Positions 56,955 through 64,000 of a stretch of 64,000 bases of DNA are shown here, piece after piece. The stretch comes from Rhynochetos jubatus (taxonomy: Eukaryota; Chordata; Aves; Eurypygiformes; Rhynochetidae): assembly GCA_027574665.1 (NCBI GenBank), contig CM050690.1:36277357-36341356 (forward strand), read 5' to 3'. Position numbers and translations under genes: made by a program. The first letter of the stretch is position 1; every line of letters starts with the position of its first letter. The notes beneath the pieces were generated by a model. It was not told the origin of the DNA. It saw only the letters and a program-made list of their open reading frames with translations, and ran no database searches.

Positions 56955-59587
56955 ATACCACAGATGAAGACAGACTACATAAGACTGAAGCTGGAGGATT
57001 CTCTGCCACATTCCTCCTTACCCTCTAGCCACTGCCTACCACAGATACATACTTTCTTTTACTGCAGTGAACTTTCTGTTACCAGCTGCCTAACTAGTCT
57101 GTAGAAAACTATTCCCTGAGATAGTGAATGATAAAGTTAAAAACCCGTAATTATTCTATCCATAATATGTGAATGTAATTTTGAGATTTTCACTTGTAGA
57201 ACCTATATAAGCATTATTATTTACCTTGAAATAGATGATGGTTAAATTTTCCGTGATATCACCATCTCTTCTGGATTGTTACATTATCATCAAGTTTCTG
57301 AAAATAACATATTATGATCTGAATTTCTGGGGAATGTAAGAAAAAGAACCCAACTTATCAAATGTTTTAGTTTTAAAAAAACCCATTTGAATGCTTTACT
57401 TTAGTCATACAAGCCACTACTGATTCAGAACTTAATTATGTTTCTGAGAAGATTTAATTGCTAAAGTTTTGACCATTTCCTTGTCAGAGAGAGGCACGTC
57501 TAGGAATTTAAACAACAATAATGTTGCCAATTTATGTCCTCCCCTCTTCCACTGTTTCTGAACCAGGCTGTTTCTTTACTAGAGAATACTGAGATCTGGA
57601 TTTAACTGTCAAGGAATGCCCTGGAAGGTCAGTTTTTCCACATGATAGAGACAAATGTTTGGCTTTCAAGGTCTCTCTATTATAATTTTCAAACTTTTAT
57701 ATTCCAAATGTGGAACAGAAGCAGTAACAAAAATGTGTAATATATATGTTCTGATGGAAAGGTGAGTAGGCAATGCATCATAATCTTAAATGTGCATAGA
57801 GTTGCTAAGTGTCCACACCCTGGAAAACCTGATACAGATTGCTTTTTATGTTTTCATTTTTCTTTGATGCCTCACAATTCCAAGAAAGAAGTAACTATCA
57901 GAATGTAGATCAGAGAAAGATAATAAAATAAGGTCTTTTTGTTAATAGGACTTACTCATGCATGGGTCACTTGTATGGATAGCCAATAATGGTACACACC
58001 TAAATTCATTCCCCTCTGATGGCTGCTAGGTAGGAGATATCAGTGATCTAAGATATCTTTGATTCTTAAGGATGTGTGTCCACTGATTACTTCGCAGCTT
58101 TCTTGACAGTTACAACAGATGCCAGGATTGAAAGGTAACTGTTTAACAGTCATCTATAAAGAATTGGAAGTCCTTGGACCTTGGGTGATACAGCTTGCCT
58201 CTTTTAGACATTTTGACAAAGACATGACCATAAGACACGACCTCAGAAACTGATATATTTGTCAAGCCAATGAAAACATAAAAGCCTGTTACAATTGACT
58301 GATAATTGTTACTAGGGCTCCCTATGAAGATTTCCTGATGTCACTAACATGAAACAGAGTAGTTTTTAAACGTGATGTTCCAGTGAGTAACACAATGGAC
58401 ATAAAATATCTAATATGCTGAAAGTTGGACTATGGGATATACTAACCTAAATGAGATAGTAAACTAAATGGGATACACAATTCCATCTCAGCGAAGCATA
58501 TATCTGATGTCGGGGTCAGGAACTCATGGTTAGTCTTTTCCTTTTACTTATAGATGACAACATGTAAGTTAGACCTCAAGGGAGAAAGTAATAACCAGAT
58601 GTTAATTCTCTTCCCCTTAATTCCTCCTACTTCTCATCTCCAAAAAAGTTGATTCACTTTTTTTTAACTACCATACAACAGTCGGTACACAGAAGTTGGG
58701 AGTAGATTGGGAAAAAAACCAACCAACCAACTAAAAAAACCCCACCAAAACCAAAACAGACTGATGACCACCAGAAGATCTCCAAAGCCATCTGAATGGA
58801 TTCTGAGCTAGGATCTAAGCCTACATTCTCTAACAGTTCATAATAATTACAGCAATACTTTTGCTTTTTCTGTTTAAATGCAATAGGTCTGCTTCTTTTC
58901 TTAGGGTGAAAAAAACCCGAAAACTAAATAAAAACAAAACAGAAAAACCCCACCATCATTTAAAAATTCTTTTATATAAAAGGATTTTGAAGGACTATAT
59001 TTTTTTTATGTGAATAGTTGTTAAAAATCTGTATGAAGCCAGAATACAGACAAGAACTTAAATTCAAACCATCTTGTTTGGTTGCCTGCAGTCAAAACCA
59101 AAGCTTTAAATCAATCTAAATATGTAATAGTACTCAAAATTCTATTTCCAAAAGCATATCCAGCATTTTTGCTATTAAAATAATATATAGGGTTTTTCAT
59201 ACTTGTTAATTTCTGCCAGCTCTCTTCAGCCCAATTGCCAGGATTCACTTTTCCTCTACCATTGCTTCATTTCAAAATGTTTTCAAGCATCATGTTTTGT
59301 TGCTGTTGTCATGAAGCTTGCTAGGCCACACACTCATCTCAAAAAGAAAAGGAAAACATCATCTCTTACCTCTACAGTGATTTCAGACTTAGAAATTTGT
59401 AGCGCTAAGTCTACCCAGAAGCCTCTGACAGTCCTCTGTGACACTCACCGATGAGCTGACTCTGAAAGCAAATAATTTGAACTCTTCTGATTTTAAAGGG
59501 AAAGAAACTAATTCATTTCCTGTTCTTTAGCTTAACTATTAGGTTATGAAGGTATTTCTCTGAAGTATTGACCTTCACTGTATAAGG
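56955..59587. other. AT-rich sequence, no gene seen
   Basis: No recognised gene or mobile element. (CCAA)n-type A/C-rich sequence lies at about 58711-58760, and another A/C-rich patch at 58910-58960. Confidence 0.5.
58711..58760 (+). repeat. A/C-rich (CCAA)n tract
   Basis: An A-run followed by three CCAA units and further A/C-rich sequence. Low complexity. Confidence 0.75.
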
Positions 59588-59900
59588 AACCATAAGGACC
59601 ATTGAATCCAACTCCCTGCTCCTCACAGGACTACCTAAAGCTAAACCATATGACTAAAAGCGTTACCCAGGCACTCCTTGAACTCTGACAGGCTTCTCAA
59701 CCTTTTTTTTTTTTCCAAGCTGAACAAGCCAAGTGACCTCAGCTACTCTTCATAAGTCTTACCCTCGAGATCTTTCATCATATTTGTTGGCCTCCGCTGG
59801 ACACACTTTAATAGTTTAATGTCCTTATATTGAAGCTCTCAAAACTGCATACAGTATTTGAGGTGGGGCTGCTCCAGTGTAGTATAGATTGGTGATATCA
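59588..59900 (-). mobile_element. Old CR1 fragment with internal T-run
   Basis: Inverted CR1 of the type seen at 0.9 and 17.9 kb: 'aaccataaggaccattgaat', 'cttgaactctgacaggcttc', 'gctgaacaagccaagtgacc' and 'ttaatgtccttatattg'. Part of the 3' UTR is deleted near 59700 and a T-run of about 13 replaces it. The 3' tip with the octamer tail is missing. Diverged. Confidence 0.85.
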
Positions 59901-62900
59901 AGTGGCATGCACCTTCAGACATTTACATATGCAGCAGCCAACTGTATAGTTAAGCCTAAGATGTGCATAAAGGATATTTAGGGATTGAAACATTATGACT
60001 ATTCATGTGGATAATAAAATCATCTTTTTCAAGATCTGAATAAAACTACATTGAATTAGTTCTTTAAGTATTCCTCCTATTTTAATACATCTATTAAAGG
60101 ATAATGTCCACCAAATCCTTTAAATTTGGATGTTAATAGCCAATAACAATAATACTAGTTTGCACATTGCAGTAGGAGGTAAGGAAAGTAAAAGACAAGG
60201 TTGTTAAAGAACGTTAAAGAGTAATAGTAATTCTAATAAGTGTTCTCAGCTTGCTTTCTTCTGCAGCTTGTGGCTTGTGAATATCATCAGCTGCAACACA
60301 CTGTATCAATTAATTAATTATCAAGTATTTTTAAAATTTTTCCTTTTTTCATGAACAACTACCATCTACTTTTCTTCAAAATAGTCTATTTCCAATTTCT
60401 GCCACTAAGCGTGCCAAAGATAGTGGAACGTATTCCTTTTAAGAAAATAAGCATTTCTAAATTAATTTTTCTTTCTCTTTTATCTGAACTTTAAAGTTCA
60501 GACTTCCTAAACTTTAAAAAAGTATGGTGCATTCAAATTTCCTTTAGTCTTTTACTGTTTCTTCATGTGATTCAATCATTACTTTTCTGAATGTCTGTTC
60601 AAGAACTGCTTTATAATACCTATTTGTAAGGAGTTCTTAAACAGAAACGAGTGTGTGTGCAGTACACCTGACATGTCTGGATACACTGTGTGACAAGTGT
60701 CCAGTAGATCTGATGAATGCTTTGTATATAAAATTTCTTGTGAATATATTATACATTTTATCTGTATATTGTGCATACTCAGCATTTCCAGAAATTCTGA
60801 ACAAATGTCCAAAATTGTCCCTTCACTGGAACAGTATTTTCTGACAGAAAAAGAACTGCAAGAAACTGCATTGTTTCATTGCTCTTGGTCTAGGGATTTT
60901 CAGTTCCTGGTGGACTACGTCATAACTAATAATCAGTGTGAACCTAGAAATGTGGATTTGTAGAGCGAAACAAATCATATAGAGAACCTGATGTTCATAC
61001 TGCAGCATTTCATAGGCTTTATATTTCAAGCAATTGAAATGCATCTTTTGGGTTTATTTCAACCAAAATTCAGTTCATGTGTTCCAGGAGTGCTCTGTGA
61101 TGTGAAACAAAACATGATAAATGAGCATAATTTGAACATTTGGTTCAGCATCACGTTCCTGATTCAAACAAAAATCTAATGCAGATATACCATAAACTAT
61201 TTGCTACACTTATCTGATTTCCTATTTCTTGCAAGTCTTTTCAAATAACTTGTCTTTTGTATATCTTTATTTTCTCCTTCTACAACTATTTATGGGGTGG
61301 GTTTTTGTGGAAAATTTTGCATTAAGTTTATATGAAATGTGAAGAGTTAAATTGTTATGTTTAAAGGCTTGTAGAGTTTGGTTAAAAAAAATATCAAATT
61401 TATCCCTTTTATTCTTGGAGCAATATTATTTTTCTTGTAAGCATATCATGTGGCAGAGGGATTTGAGAGCAATGAGAAATGGTGATTTTTAGAAAACTTT
61501 CATAGAGGAAGAAGGGACAGATTTTTACCCTAATATCAAGAAACAAGGAGTTTGAAAAGTCACAGATTATTTCTTTGTATGAGTGACAGACTAAACAATA
61601 GTGTTTAGTGGCAGAAATTGAGCAGAGCCAAATGAGCCAGAAGGTAAACTATGGAGCTTGGTTAGTGATGCGCAAAAAGAGTCAGAATATACACGGTTAG
61701 GTCACTAGCATACAAGAAACTTCATCTTTTTGGAGTCCCTGTGTCTCTGAAGAGTAAAAGCAAAAATTACATCATGAAACTGTTGACAGATGGTTTTTAT
61801 GAACTGCAGAATAAATGTGACACATAATGCTTTTGAAGAACACTGTATGGAATATGCCAGCCTGGAATATTTTTTAGATTAATTGTTGTGACTGTGATCT
61901 TCCACTATGGTTATAAATATTCTTTATATAATTTTGGGCTGTGTGTTTTCCTTTTGAACTTTCCCTTTGACAATAAGACTTTATACTTAGGATGCAATTT
62001 AGACAGCTTATGCTTAATGAAATGTAGCACAGTTTTTCTGGGTCTGACGTGTTTTGTACTGCGTGGCCTTTGTCTTATATTTCAAGATGTCTGTAAAAAC
62101 AGGCAAGAGAGCTCGTGGTTTTTTCTTGTCATTGAACCATAATTTTACGCATCTCTGAAAATATAATTTTTAAAGATCTTTATAATCTATTACATCAGTT
62201 TCATTTTCTATTAATTTAGACTAAAATATCTTTCCAAACATTAATTATGACATGCACATATAGTCATACACATAATATCCTCAAAAAGTATACTAAAGTT
62301 GTTTAATAACCAACATATGTAATGCTGCTTTGGACATTTTTTGTCTCTTTACGTTGTTGTCACCTGTTGAACACAACTTGTTCAGTACTGTATAGAACTC
62401 CAGCATTTTAGAAGAAAATATAGTCAGATTTCCAAGCTGAGTTATGGGAACAGTCTTCCTTTCTTGCTCTCACCATGCCCACTCCTCTACTAGAACTGTA
62501 ACATAAAAGAACACTTGTCACTTAGGATTTCATAAATACAAATGGAAAAACTTTTAAAAATATGAAAAATATTCAGCTTTATAAATTATGTGATTTCTTG
62601 AAACTTATAATGACATTCTTTCCAGAATAAAAATAAAAATCCTTTAGTGGAATTTAAATGTGAGATTAAAATAGTTGTTAGAGATTCAGATTAACATGGG
62701 ATGAATATAATTCCTTGTTTGCCTGCTTAAATGGGAACAGATTTTTCAGTATTTCTCCTTTTTGAGAGATATCCATATGTTAGTGGGGATATATCTTCTT
62801 GTGTGTGTTTGTGTGTTTCATTTTAGTATACATAATCAAATTAATGAAATTAATAAATGAAGGGGCTCTTTATTCTTTACAAACTGATATATGCAGTTTA

Positions 62901-64000
62901 TATTTTGCATGGTTTTAATTTAGTAGGACAGTACTTTCCATTAAAAGATGGCTTTCATTACAAGGAATGTTGTTATGGAACTGTGCACATTAAGTTTAAT
63001 TCTCACTCAATTTAAAAAACTTACTTTGGAAACAAATGCATCAAAGCACAGGAAAGTGGTTAGTAGGCATTCTGTTTTTCAAACAGATGAGCAAATTCAT
63101 GTGACGAGTGAGACCTCTGGGGCCAATAAAGCAATCAAATAATCTTAAATGAGGTTGTGGAATCTGTGTAAATGACTCTGTTGATCTATCTGCAGCTTTC
63201 CGGCTTTTCTTTAATAACCGCTTGTCCTTTCCCTGCTACCTAAGAAATTAAGTTGTTTTTTTTATCTTCTACAGCTGACCAGTAAAATGGAAAAACTCTT
63301 GCATTCTGCCTCTGAATGATTGTACAAAATACATGTCACTACCATTAGAAGAAATGTTCTTTACAGAACAAATTCCCTATAGTTAGCAAATTGTATTCTT
63401 AGAGTCCAATTCAAATCCTATTTTGATCTTCTGTTGCCAAAACCTTGCTTATGTTAGTTTTACCTTTTAGAATGCAGTTCAATGCTCTCATTCTGATTCC
63501 TAGTGAACAGCTGTGCATGCTGCAAGAATACTTCTTAGCAGATGTTACTGAGCTTCAGATATGTAGAAAACCTTGGTAAAGGTAAAACAAGCTGAATGGA
63601 CAAAAGTACAGGACTAACCACTCATTTTCCAAATTAACATCTTCTAAGAAATTGCAGTAAGATTCTTATAAGGTTTGGCTAGTGTTGATTACCTTGTCAA
63701 GATACATTTCTATTGAGAGAAAATGAATGACCATTTCTTTAGCACTCTCTAAGTTCTCTATGAACATGGAATGTGAGAAAAAATAAAATTATTACTTTCT
63801 TTAAAATCTAGTGGGGAGATCTGAATTTTTAATCATCCTGTTCTTTAAACCCTACTTATCTTTCTTTAAATACTTACATATCTTTATCTGGAATAAATCA
63901 AGACTTGTAGAAATAGTTCCTGATTTTGCAGCTATTTCAGGTAATCAGCACCATGGACCCATGAGGAAATTAGTTCACTTCAATGGAGGATTTTAAGGGA
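59901..64000. other. AT-rich sequence, no gene seen
   Basis: About 4.1 kb with no recognised gene, RNA gene or mobile element. Frames up to 88 codons are present (60697-60963) but have no motif and sit in AT-rich sequence. Confidence 0.5.

Noticed and set aside
1-64000. CRISPR arrays, bacterial operons, tRNA or rRNA genes
   Set aside because: No regularly spaced repeats, ribosome-binding-site patterns or cloverleaf sequences were found. The repeat content shows a bird nuclear genome.

Overview
The window looks like non-coding nuclear DNA from a bird, either intergenic or inside a very large intron. No host protein-coding gene, rRNA, tRNA or CRISPR array can be supported. The bird call rests on about thirteen CR1 LINE fragments, several ending in the diagnostic 3' tail of tandem ATTCTATGA-type octamers, and on ERVL-like and ERVK-like LTRs of the kinds common in neoavian genomes. 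The species cannot be resolved. Family names come from memory of avian repeat families; no library search was possible.

Layout. 0-4 kb: a minus-strand CR1, a G-rich/purine tract and an ERVK-like solo LTR. 3.9-26 kb: AT-rich unique sequence holding only two short CR1 fragments, poly-A/poly-T and (CAAA)n tracts, and two unrecognised ORFs near 11.5-12.3 kb. 26-31.5 kb: two plus-strand CR1 copies, one keeping the C-terminal part of the reverse transcriptase (RT). 33.1-34.6 kb: a two-LTR ERVL-like element with all protein genes missing. 39.5-44.5 kb: the densest block. A 1.56-kb CR1 with most of an RT is inserted into an ERVK-like LTR. Just downstream, an ERVL-like LTR holds a CR1 that in turn holds a second ERVL-like LTR. 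44.5-51.3 kb: AT-rich unique sequence. 51-60 kb: more CR1 pieces, including an old fragment of the endonuclease end, a (TATC)11 microsatellite and an ERVL-like solo LTR with a near-perfect 5-bp target duplication. 60-64 kb: unique AT-rich sequence.

No genes work together here. The only coding remnants are CR1 ORF2 pieces, all with frameshifts or damaged catalytic motifs. What can be read is insertion history: the order of nested elements, a catalytic-box substitution shared by two CR1 copies, CpG retention in the innermost LTR, and a short inverted-block rearrangement near 28.5 kb. I found no sign of a new functional system.
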